NCBI RefSeq assembly: GCF_003991905.1
Contig: NZ_RSCL01000020.1
Coordinates: forward strand, 17,705-81,704
Source: Dulcicalothrix desertica PCC 7102
GTDB taxonomy: Bacteria; Cyanobacteriota; Cyanobacteriia; Cyanobacteriales; Nostocaceae
Direction: 5' to 3'
Length of the DNA stretch: 64,000 bases
Shown here one piece after another: positions 9,034-18,545 of the stretch. The notes beneath the pieces were generated by a model. That model made no database searches. It was not told where the DNA came from and worked only from the letters and a program-made list of their open reading frames with translations. How positions within the stretch are numbered: the first letter of the stretch is position 1; each line of letters begins with the position of its first letter. Position numbers and translations under genes: made by a program.

Positions 9034-9048
9034 AGAAACCCGGTTTCT
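9034..9048. repeat. AGAAACCCGGTTTCT palindrome
   Basis: A perfect 15-bp-class palindrome just after the flavoprotein gene. It could act as a hairpin at the 3' end of that transcript. Further copies are at 14566-14642, 35175-35396, 37542-37556 and 37594-37608. The remaining part of the 9028-9362 gap shows only a GGCGCC site and no gene. Confidence 0.8.
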
Positions 9049-9362
9049 TCGTCACTGAACATGAATATCATCAAATAAAACGAAAAGAAACTAGCCACCA
9101 ATTTTTATTTGAATAATTTTAATAAATAATACTATGGATAGGCGCCTTTTAATATCACGTCCTTGTCAGTAGCGTTAAATGTAAGCTACAGACAGACGAA
9201 TATTTTGCAAAATGCATAAGTTTTACCCCACCAGGAATAGTAAGTAAGTGTAGCCTGATGTGGCAGGTTACTGATTTAATTGTTAATTTTGCGTAATTTC
9301 AGCGATTTTCGTTGTGTAATTACTATATTCCGGGTTTTTTGTGCATAAACGGGGAATCTCAA

Positions 9363-10028
9363 ATGACTACTGATAATAAAACTGGTACCTGGTGGAGATA
9401 TATACTTTTTCTGGCAATAATCATATTTGCAGGCCCAGCAACGTATTTTACTGCTCAAGCGCTGCGTGGACATCCGGTTGACCCGAACTATTTTTGGACG
9501 GAGTGGTCGCCATTTGGTTTGTTCGGTGGGCGTTTATATAATGGTAAAGGTGGCACCAATTGGAAAATAGGCGAAGCGAAAGCAAATATTTTGAATGCTG
9601 ATGAACTGCGTAAGCTACCCGAAGTGCGACAATTTGCTCTGGAATTAGTCAACCGTGACCGCAATCTTAATACATTAGGTTCAGTAGTTATCGACCCAAT
9701 ATTAAATGATGCTGCACAACGTCACGCCGAAGATATGGCACAGCGTCGATACTTTGACCACAAGTCACCCGAAGGAAAAACTCCACGCGACCGTTTTATT
9801 GCTGCTGGTGGTAGTGAGTACAACGGAGTTGGTGAAAATATCGCTTATCAACCCACAAGCAACAGTTTTGGTTTAACCTATGGTGTTGCAGAAGAACTAC
9901 AGCGTGGTTGGATGTACAGCAACGGACACCGTGAAAACCTTCTAACTCCTGAATATAAAAAATTTGGCTATGGCATTGCAGTTACTCCTTCGGGGCGCGT
10001 ATATGCTGTACAAATGTTTTCAGATTAG
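9363..10028 (+). CDS. Membrane-anchored CAP (SCP/PR1-like) domain protein
   Basis: A 221-residue protein read from the ATG at 9363, chosen over an in-frame upstream ATG (9312) because the signal anchor then begins normally. Residues about 10-32 are one hydrophobic segment (YILFLAIIIFAGPATYFTA), so the rest is likely periplasmic. The CAP domain shows the family words: LVNRDRN, HAEDMAQRRYFDHKSPEGKTP, GENIAY, and W..S.GHRENLL. The metal-site histidine and glutamate positions (HAEDM, GENIA, GHREN) are kept. Bacterial CAP proteins are mostly of unknown biochemical role. The gene is followed closely by aspartate aminotransferase, but the functions appear unrelated. Confidence 0.85.
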   Translation: MTTDNKTGTWWRYILFLAIIIFAGPATYFTAQALRGHPVDPNYFWTEWSPFGLFGGRLYNGKGGTNWKIGEAKANILNADELRKLPEVRQFALELVNRDRNLNTLGSVVIDPILNDAAQRHAEDMAQRRYFDHKSPEGKTPRDRFIAAGGSEYNGVGENIAYQPTSNSFGLTYGVAEELQRGWMYSNGHRENLLTPEYKKFGYGIAVTPSGRVYAVQMFSD

Positions 10029-10091
10029 TAGATGCGAGAAAAAGAGATATGCTGGAGATGATTGGAAATATGCCAAATAGAAAAAGTAACG

Positions 10092-11258
10092 ATGAAACTG
10101 GCACAAAGAGTTAGTCAGGTAACGCCTTCGATTACCTTGGCTATCGCAGCGAAAGCTAAGGCGATGAAGGCAGAAGGAATTGACGTTTGTAGTTTTAGCG
10201 CTGGCGAACCGGACTTTGATACTCCAGCACATATTAAAGCCGCAGCTGTTAAAGCGTTAGAAGATGGTAAAACTAAATATGGCGCCGCGTCGGGTGAGCC
10301 AGGTTTGCGTGATGCTATCGCTCGTAAGTTGAGCTTTGAAAATAATCTTGATTTTAAACCCGAAAACATCATCGTTACCAATGGTGGTAAGCATTCGCTA
10401 TATAACTTGATACTTGCTTTGATTGAACCAGGTGATGAAGTTATTATTCCGGCGCCATATTGGTTAAGTTATCCAGAAATGGTCACTTTAGCTGGTGGTA
10501 AATCAGTTATTGTACATACCGATGCTGCAAACGACTATAAAATAACACCCCAACAGCTACGCGCATCGATAACCCCTAATACTAAATTATTCATCCTCAA
10601 TTCACCATCCAACCCTACCGGGATGGTATATACTCCTGAAGAAATTAAAGCAATTGCTGATGTCATCGTCGAAAAAGACATTTTAGTTGTCTCCGATGAA
10701 ATTTACGAAAAAATTCTCTACGACGGCGCCAAACATGTCAGCATCGGTTCATTAGGAGCAGAAATTTTTGCGCGCACCATTATTAGTAACGGTTTTGCTA
10801 AGGGTTACTCAATGACCGGTTGGCGTATTGGTTATCTCGCTGGCCCCGACGATTTAATCAAAGCTACAATTACCATTCAAAGCCACAGCACATCGAACGT
10901 TTGTACCTTCGCTCAATATGGCGCCATTGCAGCATTAGATGGTGATCAAAATTGTATTGAAGAAATGCGTCTCGCTTTTGCAAAACGACGCGAAGTCATG
11001 TACGACCGTCTCAATGCTATCCCAGGATTAAATTGTCCCAAACCCGATGGCGCCTTTTATTTATTACCCGATATCAAAAAAACCGGGTTAAAATCCTTAG
11101 ATTTTTGTAACAAACTTCTTGAACAACATCAAGTAGCTGTTATTCCTGGTATCGCATTTGGCGCCGATGATACAGTACGTTTATCTTACGCTACTGATAT
11201 GGCAACAATTGAAAAAGGAATGGACAGATTAGAAAAGTTCGTCAGGTCAAAAATCTAA
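10092..11258 (+). CDS. aspC: Aspartate aminotransferase (class I, PLP-dependent)
   Basis: A 388-residue cytosolic enzyme interconverting aspartate and 2-oxoglutarate with oxaloacetate and glutamate. Subgroup I-gamma features are visible: [11 protein letters not shown] near the N-terminus, NSPSNPTG (about residue 170), [12 protein letters not shown], the PLP lysine in [17 protein letters not shown] (about Lys237) and FYLLPD near the end. The ATG at 10092 is preferred over an in-frame start at 10062 because the family begins with [13 protein letters not shown]. The length matches the family norm (about 390). A close relative could instead be an aromatic or prephenate aminotransferase, which the sequence alone does not exclude. 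Confidence 0.9.
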   Translation: MKLAQRVSQVTPSITLAIAAKAKAMKAEGIDVCSFSAGEPDFDTPAHIKAAAVKALEDGKTKYGAASGEPGLRDAIARKLSFENNLDFKPENIIVTNGGKHSLYNLILALIEPGDEVIIPAPYWLSYPEMVTLAGGKSVIVHTDAANDYKITPQQLRASITPNTKLFILNSPSNPTGMVYTPEEIKAIADVIVEKDILVVSDEIYEKILYDGAKHVSIGSLGAEIFARTIISNGFAKGYSMTGWRIGYLAGPDDLIKATITIQSHSTSNVCTFAQYGAIAALDGDQNCIEEMRLAFAKRREVMYDRLNAIPGLNCPKPDGAFYLLPDIKKTGLKSLDFCNKLLEQHQVAVIPGIAFGADDTVRLSYATDMATIEKGMDRLEKFVRSKI

Positions 11259-11336
11259 TTGTCATGCTGAACGTAGTGAAGCATCTAATAACATTCAAGT
11301 TTTTGAGAGATTCTTCGCTGCGCTCAGAATGACAAT
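11258..11336. repeat. Dispersed element with 8-bp terminal inverted repeats
   Basis: The element begins ATTGTCAT (11258-11265, overlapping the aspC stop) and ends ATGACAAT (11329-11336). The interior (ctgaacgtagtgaagcat, gattcttcgctgcgctcag) is a well-known bacterial dispersed palindromic repeat. A partial second copy of the right end follows at 11342-11356. It may serve as the 3' hairpin for aspC and for the convergent glycosyltransferase gene. Confidence 0.75.
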
Positions 11337-11357
11337 TTTATATTCAGAATGACAATT

Positions 11358-12545
11358 TTAAATTAATCCCATTTCTTGTAAACCTTGTCGGAGTCTCGCT
11401 GCTTCGATGGGGTTATCTTGTTCGTGGAGGGAAATTGCTTTGTTAAATGCTGCTAAACTGGCTTTTTGATTTCCCACTTTTAACCATACGACACCCAAAT
11501 TTTGATATGCCGATGCGTATTTTGGGTCTAATTGAACCGCGCGCTGGTATGATGATATTGCTTCTGTAAATTTACCCATTGCTTTTAGCGTCATTCCTAA
11601 GTTGTAGTGTCCGATAGCAAAATTTGGGTCGATACGAGTTGTCATCTCATAGGCACTTTTAGCGCTTTGTAAGTCTCCTAAGCTTTTAAGTAAGCTTCCT
11701 AAGTTATTATAGGCGCCTAATTTTAATATCGGAATCACGACTTGTTTAATGGCTGCTTGATAATGCGATACTGCTTTTCTTATGTCTCCAACACGGGTAT
11801 ATCCAATACCTAAATGGTAGTGCAATTCATACATCAAGTCTATATTGGCTTGTTTCGATGCTATTCCACGCTGCAATAATTCTATTCCTTCTTCGAGTTT
11901 TCCATTTTCAATATATAAACCCCCAAGCTTACTACATACGTAAGGGTCATTGGGATGATGTACTATAAACCCTTCCATTGCAGCTTGTGCTTTTGTTGCT
12001 TTGTTTTCTTGCTTAATAGCTGATAAAGTATACCCTTCGTGTAATATTGCTACTTCGCTCAAATGTCCAATTTGCCAATCTGGCTCTTTTTGTAATATCT
12101 CAATTACGCTGTCGTCTATTATTGCATGATATGGACGCGAAAATTTGATATCTGGATGCTTGCGGAATAACCTTGACACCATTGAATATGGTGATTGAGC
12201 GGCGCCTATTTCGTGACGGAGCAAGTTTACCATAATATATTCTTGCATGGAGATTGTCTGTTGAATATGCGATTTTATTTTCGGTGTCAACCTCTCGTCT
12301 GCGTCTAACACTAATACCCAATCACCTGTTACATATCTTAATGCTTCATTACGTGCAGCACTAAAATCATTATTCCACTCATATCTATAAACTTTTGCCC
12401 CTAATTCCTCAGCAATTCTTACTGTTTTATCTATAGAACCTGTATCTAATACTACAACTTCATCAACAATGCTTGTGGCACTTCTAATGCATTTAGCCAG
12501 TGTGGACTCTTCGTTTTTGGCAATTATGCAGAGACTGAGTTTCAT
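11358..12545 (-). CDS. Family 2 glycosyltransferase with C-terminal TPR repeats
   Basis: A 395-residue protein. Residues 1-100 form the GT-A fold: LSLCIIAKNEE, VVVLDTGSIDKT, NDFSAARNEALRYVTGDWVLVLDADE, in which the DAD serves as the DxD metal site. A middle region follows, and then from about residue 195 at least five tetratricopeptide repeats, such as YNNLGSLLKSLGDLQSAKSAYE and YNLGMTLKAMGKFTEAISSYQ. This GT2-TPR arrangement is common in cyanobacteria and is usually linked to glycan or glycopeptide synthesis. The acceptor is unknown. The ATG at 12543-12545 gives the conserved MKLSLCIIAKNEE start. Confidence 0.88.
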   Translation of the reverse strand: MKLSLCIIAKNEESTLAKCIRSATSIVDEVVVLDTGSIDKTVRIAEELGAKVYRYEWNNDFSAARNEALRYVTGDWVLVLDADERLTPKIKSHIQQTISMQEYIMVNLLRHEIGAAQSPYSMVSRLFRKHPDIKFSRPYHAIIDDSVIEILQKEPDWQIGHLSEVAILHEGYTLSAIKQENKATKAQAAMEGFIVHHPNDPYVCSKLGGLYIENGKLEEGIELLQRGIASKQANIDLMYELHYHLGIGYTRVGDIRKAVSHYQAAIKQVVIPILKLGAYNNLGSLLKSLGDLQSAKSAYEMTTRIDPNFAIGHYNLGMTLKAMGKFTEAISSYQRAVQLDPKYASAYQNLGVVWLKVGNQKASLAAFNKAISLHEQDNPIEAARLRQGLQEMGLI

Positions 12546-12602
12546 AATTTACTTGTATAATAAAATATAGACTAAAATTTTAAAGCATTTTCTAAAATCA
12601 GA

Positions 12603-13331
12603 ATGGTAGGCTCAGAACAACACCATGATGGTGCAAACAAGTTAAATGATGCACAAAATCTTGATAGCATACCATCACTAGAGACGCAAGTTCCCTGGAA
12701 AGTTATTATAATTGGCTTAACGGTAGGAAGTATTTTTGCTTCGGCGCCTTTTGCAGTATCGTATTTACTCAGCTTGCTAACCTCACGCCATAGGTTAGTA
12801 CCTTACGCGGATAGTAACAATGGTATACAAATACAACGACCTCTAGATTGGGAAGTCCGTAAAATTAACAATAATTTTATTGGTGATGTGGTGGAATTTA
12901 TATCGCCAAAAATCGAAGGTGATAGCTTCTTTGAAGCAGTAACAATAAGCGTCGAGAAATTTTCTGGCACTTTCAAACAATATACACAATCAGAACTTCA
13001 GGATATTAAGCTCTATCTTAAATCGGCAAGCATTACTATTAATCGGTATAGTACGCTTGCAGACAATAAAGCATTCGAGTTGGAATATACTACAAAAGAG
13101 AGAAGTAAACTCACCAAGTACTGGAAAAAATCAACTTTATATAATAAAAAAGTTTACAAAATAACTTATGCCGCCAATGTCGCTGATTACAAAAAGTATT
13201 TCCCGACAGTGGAGCTTATGGCACAATCATTTAAAATTAAATCCACTCTTGTTGGCGCCTTTATTGTACCAACCCCGCACGCAAAGCACGTACAGCAGCT
13301 TGAGTACGGTCGGCAACACAAAGTTTACTAA
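12603..13331 (+). CDS. Single-pass membrane protein with PsbP-like extracellular domain
   Basis: A 242-residue protein. The first 30 residues are acidic and soluble, residues about 32-58 form one transmembrane helix (VIIIGLTVGSIFASAPFAVSYLLS), and the remainder resembles the PsbP-like/PsbP-family fold often attached to cyanobacterial kinases (NNGIQIQRPLDWEV, VEFISPK, VTISVEKFSG, AFELEYTT, VYKITYAA, SFKI). The role is unknown. Its last 71 bp overlap the 3' end of the convergent response-regulator gene. The C-terminal tail encoded there (after about residue 220) is therefore under double constraint and may not be part of the fold. Confidence 0.6.
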   Translation: MVGSEQHHDGANKLNDAQNLDSIPSLETQVPWKVIIIGLTVGSIFASAPFAVSYLLSLLTSRHRLVPYADSNNGIQIQRPLDWEVRKINNNFIGDVVEFISPKIEGDSFFEAVTISVEKFSGTFKQYTQSELQDIKLYLKSASITINRYSTLADNKAFELEYTTKERSKLTKYWKKSTLYNKKVYKITYAANVADYKKYFPTVELMAQSFKIKSTLVGAFIVPTPHAKHVQQLEYGRQHKVY

Positions 13332-13974
13332 GAATACCGCGAACGTGAGTTTTGACGGTACCAACGGTTAGGTAAAGCTTGCCAGCAATTTCTGCATTAT
13401 CGCATCCCGCAACAATCAACTCTAGTACTTCTTTTTCCCTTTGAGTTAACGGGTAAGCTACTATTGTTTTTTCAATATCTGGGTCAATACCCTGAATTAC
13501 AACTCGTTTACCGCTCTCAGAACTGCCATCTACATCTTGTCGTAATTGACGCAGCACAATATCCGCTATTACCGAGTCTATCCACGAAGTACCATTAGCT
13601 GTAGTTTTTACTGCTTTGATTAAATTCTCGCTTTCAATATCCTTCATACAGTAAGAATCTGCTCCTGCTGCAAAAGCAGCCAAAACAGTATCCTCACTGT
13701 CCTGCATCGTCAGCATCAGTACTTTTGTATGATTATCGTCGTTTTCGGCTTGAAAATGTCTAAATAGACGTGTCAACTCAACACCATCCATATCAGGCAA
13801 ACCGATATCAATGGTCGCAACATCTGGCTTGAGCGTTTTCAGAAGCTGTAACCCCTGCTTTGCATTGGCAGCTTCACCCACTATCTCGATTTCGGTATCA
13901 GCCTTTAAAGCTGCCCTCAAACCCATTCTGGTAAGGTTGTGGTCTTCAATTATGAGAACCTTGACATCGCTCAT
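13261..13974 (-). CDS. NarL/FixJ-type response regulator
   Basis: A 237-residue transcription factor. The receiver domain (residues 1-125) has the acidic pair IIEDHN, the phospho-acceptor in TIDIGLPDMDG (about Asp56), the Thr/Ser in MLTMQDSED and the Lys in CMKDIE. The C-terminal LuxR-type helix-turn-helix reads LTQREKEVLELIVAGCDNAEIAGKLYLTVGTVKTHVRGIL. No histidine kinase is adjacent, so the partner is unknown. It stands alone and overlaps the convergent membrane-protein gene by 71 bp at the 3' end. The start ATG at 13972-13974 gives the typical MSDVKVLIIEDH. Confidence 0.9.
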   Translation of the reverse strand: MSDVKVLIIEDHNLTRMGLRAALKADTEIEIVGEAANAKQGLQLLKTLKPDVATIDIGLPDMDGVELTRLFRHFQAENDDNHTKVLMLTMQDSEDTVLAAFAAGADSYCMKDIESENLIKAVKTTANGTSWIDSVIADIVLRQLRQDVDGSSESGKRVVIQGIDPDIEKTIVAYPLTQREKEVLELIVAGCDNAEIAGKLYLTVGTVKTHVRGILSKLCVADRTQAAVRALRAGLVQ

Positions 13975-14248
13975 GGCTGTCTCTTCTTTACCTAACTTTT
14001 TCTAATGTAATTTAATTTAGCTATTTTAATCAAATCCTTATGTAAATAGAAAGGTGACAAATAACTTCATCTATCGCAAGCTGCAATATAAGCTGGCATA
14101 CGATTTTCGTGAGAGAGGTCTGAATACACATCTCACACTATAAACCTAAGTTTTACATCTTTCCGCAGAGAGATTATAGCAGCTAAATCGATTATTACAT
14201 ATAAGTATTTGTAATGTCTCATTATACGCCATGCCGATAGTCAAATAC
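13975..14248. other. Intergenic region upstream of the NarL-type regulator
   Basis: No gene is seen. It must hold the promoter of the minus-strand regulator. I could not identify clear -35 and -10 boxes. Confidence 0.3.
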
Positions 14249-14280
14249 AAAAAATCCCGATATCTACTTAGATACCGGGA
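14249..14280 (-). terminator. Rho-independent terminator of the CsbD gene
   Basis: A 12-bp inverted repeat with one mismatch (TCCCGATATCTA / TAGATACCGGGA, loop CT, 14255-14280) is followed, on the minus strand, by six T (complement of 14249-14254). It lies 70 bp beyond the stop of the minus-strand CsbD gene. Confidence 0.85.
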
Positions 14281-14350
14281 CTATATTACCTCACAAAACC
14301 TATGACAACTAGAGGTGAAAAACTTAAAAGACTAAAAATTTGCTTGAGAA

Positions 14351-14533
14351 TTAGTTAAGAGTTTTCTTTACTTCATCCTTAAGGTTTTCTGCGATGTGAC
14401 GAACTTGCGCTTCGGCTTGTTTCGCTTTACCTTCAGCTTTATCATTAGGGTTGCCAGTAACTTCACCGACTACTTCTTGAATTTTGCCTTCGATATTTTT
14501 AGCTACTGCTTCTACACGATTTTCAATGCTCAT
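14351..14533 (-). CDS. CsbD family stress protein
   Basis: A 60-residue hydrophilic protein of the CsbD family (general stress response). Features are NIEGKIQEVVGEVTGNPNDKAEGKAKQAEAQVRH and a Lys/Glu-rich C-terminus predicted to form helices. The exact function is unknown in all species. The ATG at 14531-14533 is chosen because GGAG lies 7-8 bases upstream; a longer in-frame start is only a TTG. It is single-gene, with a strong terminator downstream. Confidence 0.88.
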   Translation of the reverse strand: MSIENRVEAVAKNIEGKIQEVVGEVTGNPNDKAEGKAKQAEAQVRHIAENLKDEVKKTLN

Positions 14534-14565
14534 AATTTTCTCCAACTAAATATTACTAAATTTTA

Positions 14566-14642
14566 GAAACCGGGTTTCTACCCTTTCATTGTCGCAGACA
14601 AATCGTCATTTATATTACATATTTAAATAAAGAAACCCGGTT
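14566..14642. repeat. Pair of GAAACCSGGTTTC palindromes
   Basis: Two copies (about 14566-14580 and 14629-14642) flank a 50-bp AT-rich spacer upstream of the CsbD gene. The rest of the interval up to 15187 is very AT-rich and shows no other feature. It must contain the promoters of csbD and of the GlsB-like gene. Confidence 0.75.
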
Positions 14643-15187
14643 TATTTAACGTTAACCAAACTTATATATTTAGATTAATTGTTTTTATGTTGTGGCACTT
14701 CTACCTTCCGGATATTATTAAACTTTTAACCTTTGTCCATCGTATATAATTTAGTCATAATGAACTCAACTTTAAGATGTTATTACTGAATCTTTGGTTA
14801 TAGCAATTCAAGTTAATTCTTCTTACACACGGCTAATTTCTTTATATCCAATGGTGGATAATTTTAATTTTAACAATGTGGTATGTTAAGAAAATTTGTA
14901 ACCACTTATACACTTTATATCTTTTGACATATCTCTTTTGACTTCATCCAGATTAACTTTCCTAACGCTTTTAAAGTTGCTTGAAAATAAATAATAGATT
15001 TAACATTTCTTTACATTTGAATTAAATGCTCATAGGTTATACGTCTCTAAGTAAATGATTAAACACAAGAAAGTATCGCAAGATTTTTGATATTATTTCG
15101 TTAGATAGAACAACATATTTTCAATTTGGTTTTTAATAAGTATTAACAAAAGCAGTTAAAAGTTTATATCAAAAAGGAGATATTCAA

Positions 15188-15466
15188 ATGGGTAACATTA
15201 TTGCATGGTTAGTATTAGGTTTAATTGCAGGCGCCATAGCTAAAGCTTTTTATCCAGGACATCAAGGTGGCGGTATTTTCTCTACAATCGCATTAGGTAT
15301 TTTAGGCGCCATGCTTGGTGGTTACTTAGGTCAAATATTGTTGGGAAGTAGTGGAGCAGCAGCAGCATCAGTAGGAGCATTATCAATAGGAAGCATAATC
15401 TTTGCTGTAATTGGTGCAATGTTATTAATTTTCATCTGGGGTTTGTTAACTCGTAGAACTGTCTAA
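15188..15466 (+). CDS. GlsB/YeaQ/YmgE family small membrane protein
   Basis: A 92-residue protein with three hydrophobic segments and the glycine-rich family pattern: IIAWLVLGLIAGAIAKAFYPG, a Gly-Gly-Gly loop, TIALGILGAMLGGYLGQ and IGAMLLIFIWGLLTRR. This family is also annotated as transglycosylase-associated proteins and is stress-induced; its biochemical role is unknown. A strong site, AAGGAG, lies about 8 bases before the ATG. CsbD and GlsB-like genes lie divergently here, both of general-stress character. Confidence 0.88.
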   Translation: MGNIIAWLVLGLIAGAIAKAFYPGHQGGGIFSTIALGILGAMLGGYLGQILLGSSGAAAASVGALSIGSIIFAVIGAMLLIFIWGLLTRRTV

Positions 15467-15484
15467 TAGTGCGCTCGTATCTGT

Positions 15485-15512
15485 CTTGTGGGATGGGCAT
15501 CCTTGCCCGTCC
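15485..15512. repeat. CTTGTGG..GGGCATCCTTGCCC dispersed repeat
   Basis: A single arm of the repeat family described at 644-711, here directly after the GlsB-like gene. It can fold as GGGCA/TGCCC. Confidence 0.75.
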
Positions 15513-15579
15513 TAATCTCACACTCCCAATCTCACAATATTATATATATAGATAACCAAATATTTTATACAAAAACCCA

Positions 15580-15990
15580 ATGACTGCTGACCCAAAATAC
15601 AACGTCATCTATGATGGCAACTGCAACCTGTGCGTCACCCTAGTACAACTATTAGAAAACCTAGACCAAGGAAAACTATTTATTTACACCCCCATGCAAG
15701 ACAGTCAAACCCTTACACAATGGGGAATCACACCCCAAGACTGTGAAATGGGGATGATTTTAATAGACGCAAATACACCCACACGACGCTGGCAAGGTAG
15801 CAACGCAGCAGAAGAAATAGGGCGCCTTATGCCAATGGGCAGTATATTCGTAGATGCATACCGCGCATTACCTGGTGTGAAATGGGCAGGAGATAAATTT
15901 TACGAACAAATCCGCGATAACCGCTATACAATCTTTGGCAAACGCGACAGCACGTATAAATCTCAGTTTTGTACAGAATGCGGAAATTAA
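15580..15990 (+). CDS. DCC family thiol-disulfide oxidoreductase-like protein
   Basis: A 136-residue protein of the DUF393/DCC family. The defining motif YDGNCNLCVTLVQLLENLD carries the D-x-x-C-x-x-C core (Cys about 15 and 18) near the N-terminus. It continues with the family's W-G-S-A-A (WQGSNAAEEI) and R-x-P (ALPGVKW) words. A second cysteine pair is at the C-terminus (FCTECGN). Members are thioredoxin-fold proteins of uncertain role. The gene is convergent with the next gene, whose stop is 2 bp away. Confidence 0.85.
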   Translation: MTADPKYNVIYDGNCNLCVTLVQLLENLDQGKLFIYTPMQDSQTLTQWGITPQDCEMGMILIDANTPTRRWQGSNAAEEIGRLMPMGSIFVDAYRALPGVKWAGDKFYEQIRDNRYTIFGKRDSTYKSQFCTECGN

Positions 15991-15991
15991 A

Positions 15992-16765
15992 TTATCTGTA
16001 AAAAAATTCAAAATCATTCAAAGCTTTCAAGCGTGCAAAATTAAGACGAGAATGGTAGGTCAACCGTAATTTCCATGTATCCCAAGAGCTTGATGGTGTT
16101 GATATATATGATGCATCGATATGGTGAGTTGCTTGCTTAACTGTTTCCCAACCTGAGCAATGGACTACCCAACCTACCTTGGCAGCAGCTAACCCCATTG
16201 CATTACCTTCACCACCATGAATTCCTTGGAATTCCAAAAACCTACCGACTTTACCCCAGTAGTTGAAAAATTCGATTTCTTTACCATTATCGCGCGTAAT
16301 GACAAATAACGATTCTCCAACATAATTAACTTTTTCAAGCGGTAAATCTAACTTAGATGCTAATTTTTGCAGCGACTCTAAGCGTTCGGGATTATATTTT
16401 TGGGCATGTTCAACTAAATTCTTGCAGTGTCCTACTGTAATACCAGGTTCCCAATGCAAATCATCAGGAATATCGGCAGTAATTCGCGTATCAGCATCAA
16501 TACAAATCGCTGCGCGAAATTTAGATAAAGCTTTTGCAAGTACTAAGCGTTTGTCATTGTAGCAAAGTAATGTTCCCTGCTGACGGTGTTTGAATGCTAA
16601 AACATTATTGTACGACCGAAAATCATTAACATTATCTGTGTACACATATATAAACGCTTTGGGGCAATATTTCGCTAAATCAGTTGCTAGTTGCTGTGTC
16701 AGAATTCGGTACTTTTTACCGAGTGCTAACGTACAAAAGCAATAGTCGATTGTCATTGAACTCAT
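15992..16765 (-). CDS. Glycosyltransferase-like protein (nucleotide-sugar fold)
   Basis: A 257-residue soluble protein. YCFCTLALGKKYRILTQQLA, the ICIDADTRI segment (an acidic D-x-D at about residues 93-97) and the late HCSGWETV region resemble GT-A-fold enzymes of the type used in cell-surface glycan synthesis. I do not recognise a characterised member. The start could be the ATG at 16765 or the ATG three codons later. It is isolated, and its 3' end abuts the convergent DCC gene. Confidence 0.6.
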   Translation of the reverse strand: MSSMTIDYCFCTLALGKKYRILTQQLATDLAKYCPKAFIYVYTDNVNDFRSYNNVLAFKHRQQGTLLCYNDKRLVLAKALSKFRAAICIDADTRITADIPDDLHWEPGITVGHCKNLVEHAQKYNPERLESLQKLASKLDLPLEKVNYVGESLFVITRDNGKEIEFFNYWGKVGRFLEFQGIHGGEGNAMGLAAAKVGWVVHCSGWETVKQATHHIDASYISTPSSSWDTWKLRLTYHSRLNFARLKALNDFEFFYR

Positions 16766-16971
16766 TAGTTTATATTATTACAAATAACTAAGTTTATACT
16801 TAAAATTTATTACTGTATCAATTTAACTTTATATTTACTATCTCATCCAGAGAATTTATACTGATATATAATGTAATTTTTTATGAGTTGACAAGCGAAT
16901 ATACGTGTAAGCACTGTGGCAAAATACTGTTACTTACATGTATATAAAGGTTTTGGTAGACGGCACCTACC

Positions 16972-18438
16972 TTACAGATTTCTAGATTTTTCAAATGCAG
17001 CAATTTGGGTTTGCCAATTTTGAATTAACTTAGCTTTCGTTGTCTCATCAACAAAAGCATATTCTAAACTATTACGCGCTAACTGCTTGACCTCATCCCA
17101 GGTTATATCAGGATGTGATAACACAGCGCGTGTAAATTCTTCTGTTATATCACTGCTAAATATCCCCGCATCATCTGTATTTAACGAAACCGGAATTCCC
17201 ATCCGCATCCATTTTAAAAATGGGTGTTTTTCTAAAGGTAATTTCAATAGTAAATAGTTACTAATAGGACAAGCTTCTATCAATATTTTACGGCGCCGCA
17301 TTAAAGTCACTTCAGGAGCGTTGGGTTGAGGAGAAGCTTCTAAGTTAACACCGTGTCCAATACGTTCGGCGCCCATTAATATAGAATCACGAATATGCCA
17401 ATCCCATTTTGTACGTTCACCTGAGTGTATTGATAAGCGTACAGCTGGATATAGGCGCCGTAAAGTTGAAATATAATCTTCAACTGCTGATGGTGCAGCT
17501 ATTTCTTGACCTACTTGCACATCTTCAGAATATTCGTTACCAACTAAATTGATTCCAGCGATGGCATTTCCCACAGCATCGTTTGCTGCTGCTAGTTCAA
17601 AAGCTATTGGTAATTGAGTAAATAATTTAGCACTCGTGCGTCGAAACGACAGCATAAACCGTAATTCCACCCTTTCGTTTTCTGGTAGCTGTTGGTTTGT
17701 ACTTTGCACTGCTGCAAGTAAATTACTCATATGCTCGCGTGCTGCCGTTAAGTTTAACACTTTATATTCATCCGCTTTACTTGCACCAACAGGAGTATTG
17801 GGAAACGGTGATAACATAACTTCAACGTAACTCAAATTGTGGCGCTGTGCATTCTTAACTGTTTCAGCTAACATTTGACGAATAATTTCTGGGTTTCCCG
17901 TTAGCGCATCACCACGAGCGAACACCGCATTGAAAAATACATTATTCGGGTTTGGCTCGTTTACCGCTATCATTTGAGAACTTAGATACATTGCGCGCTG
18001 TTTTTGCTCAATTTCTGTACGAGGGTTAACAAGATTTGCAACAGCTACAAAAGTCGCGTTATTGTCTGGGTCTGGAGCAGTTTTTTCTAAAGGTACAGCG
18101 ATAAATTTATATGCGTTTGCATCATCACTCTTCCAGCTTTGTTTTGGTACGCGAATAAAATAACGATATTGTTTTGACTGTGCAGCAAGTTCAAGTAAAC
18201 GTTCGGGAGCTATGCTACCACTTAGGTGCGTGTGTAACTCTCCACCTTTGGGCATTTTTTGCAGGAACGCACGTAGCTGGTTTTGATTACGTTTTATATT
18301 GGCAAACTGTTTACTATGTTGAGTTGGAACGGGTTGTTTACTCGTGGCAGTTTGCAATAAACTTCCGCCAAAGGCAATACTACCAAATATCCCTAACCCA
18401 ACTGCAAAAGCAATCAGGCGCCTGCAAAATTTTTTCAT
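16972..18438 (-). CDS. Secreted adenosine-deaminase-like metal hydrolase
   Basis: A 488-residue protein. The ATG at 18438 gives a clear N-terminal signal peptide (MKKFCRRLIAFAVGLGIFGS...). The ADA-family metal and catalytic motifs are in order: ELHTHLSGS (metal HxH), LSIHSGER (metal His and acid), RIGHGVNL (His), EACPISNYLL (substrate) and LNTDDAGIFS (metal Asp pair). Family members deaminate adenosine or related nucleosides. The secreted form resembles the ADGF/CECR1-type or bacterial periplasmic deaminases, so it may salvage external nucleosides. The substrate is inferred. A GTG four codons upstream is an alternative start. Confidence 0.85.
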   Translation of the reverse strand: MKKFCRRLIAFAVGLGIFGSIAFGGSLLQTATSKQPVPTQHSKQFANIKRNQNQLRAFLQKMPKGGELHTHLSGSIAPERLLELAAQSKQYRYFIRVPKQSWKSDDANAYKFIAVPLEKTAPDPDNNATFVAVANLVNPRTEIEQKQRAMYLSSQMIAVNEPNPNNVFFNAVFARGDALTGNPEIIRQMLAETVKNAQRHNLSYVEVMLSPFPNTPVGASKADEYKVLNLTAAREHMSNLLAAVQSTNQQLPENERVELRFMLSFRRTSAKLFTQLPIAFELAAANDAVGNAIAGINLVGNEYSEDVQVGQEIAAPSAVEDYISTLRRLYPAVRLSIHSGERTKWDWHIRDSILMGAERIGHGVNLEASPQPNAPEVTLMRRRKILIEACPISNYLLLKLPLEKHPFLKWMRMGIPVSLNTDDAGIFSSDITEEFTRAVLSHPDITWDEVKQLARNSLEYAFVDETTKAKLIQNWQTQIAAFEKSRNL

Positions 18439-18493
18439 TCCACGCACCACTTCAAAATTGCCACATTAATAATACGTGATTATAACCATAGTT

Positions 18494-18545
18494 GTAGAGA
18501 TTTTATATGTAACGTCTCTACCCATAGGCAATATAACGTCTCTAC
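18494..18545. repeat. GTAGAGAC/GTCTCTAC dispersed palindrome with an extra half
   Basis: GTAGAGA..TAACGTCTCTAC plus a further aacgtctctac copy. The same family occurs at 24901-24926, 25707-25732 and 34081-34108. Confidence 0.7.
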
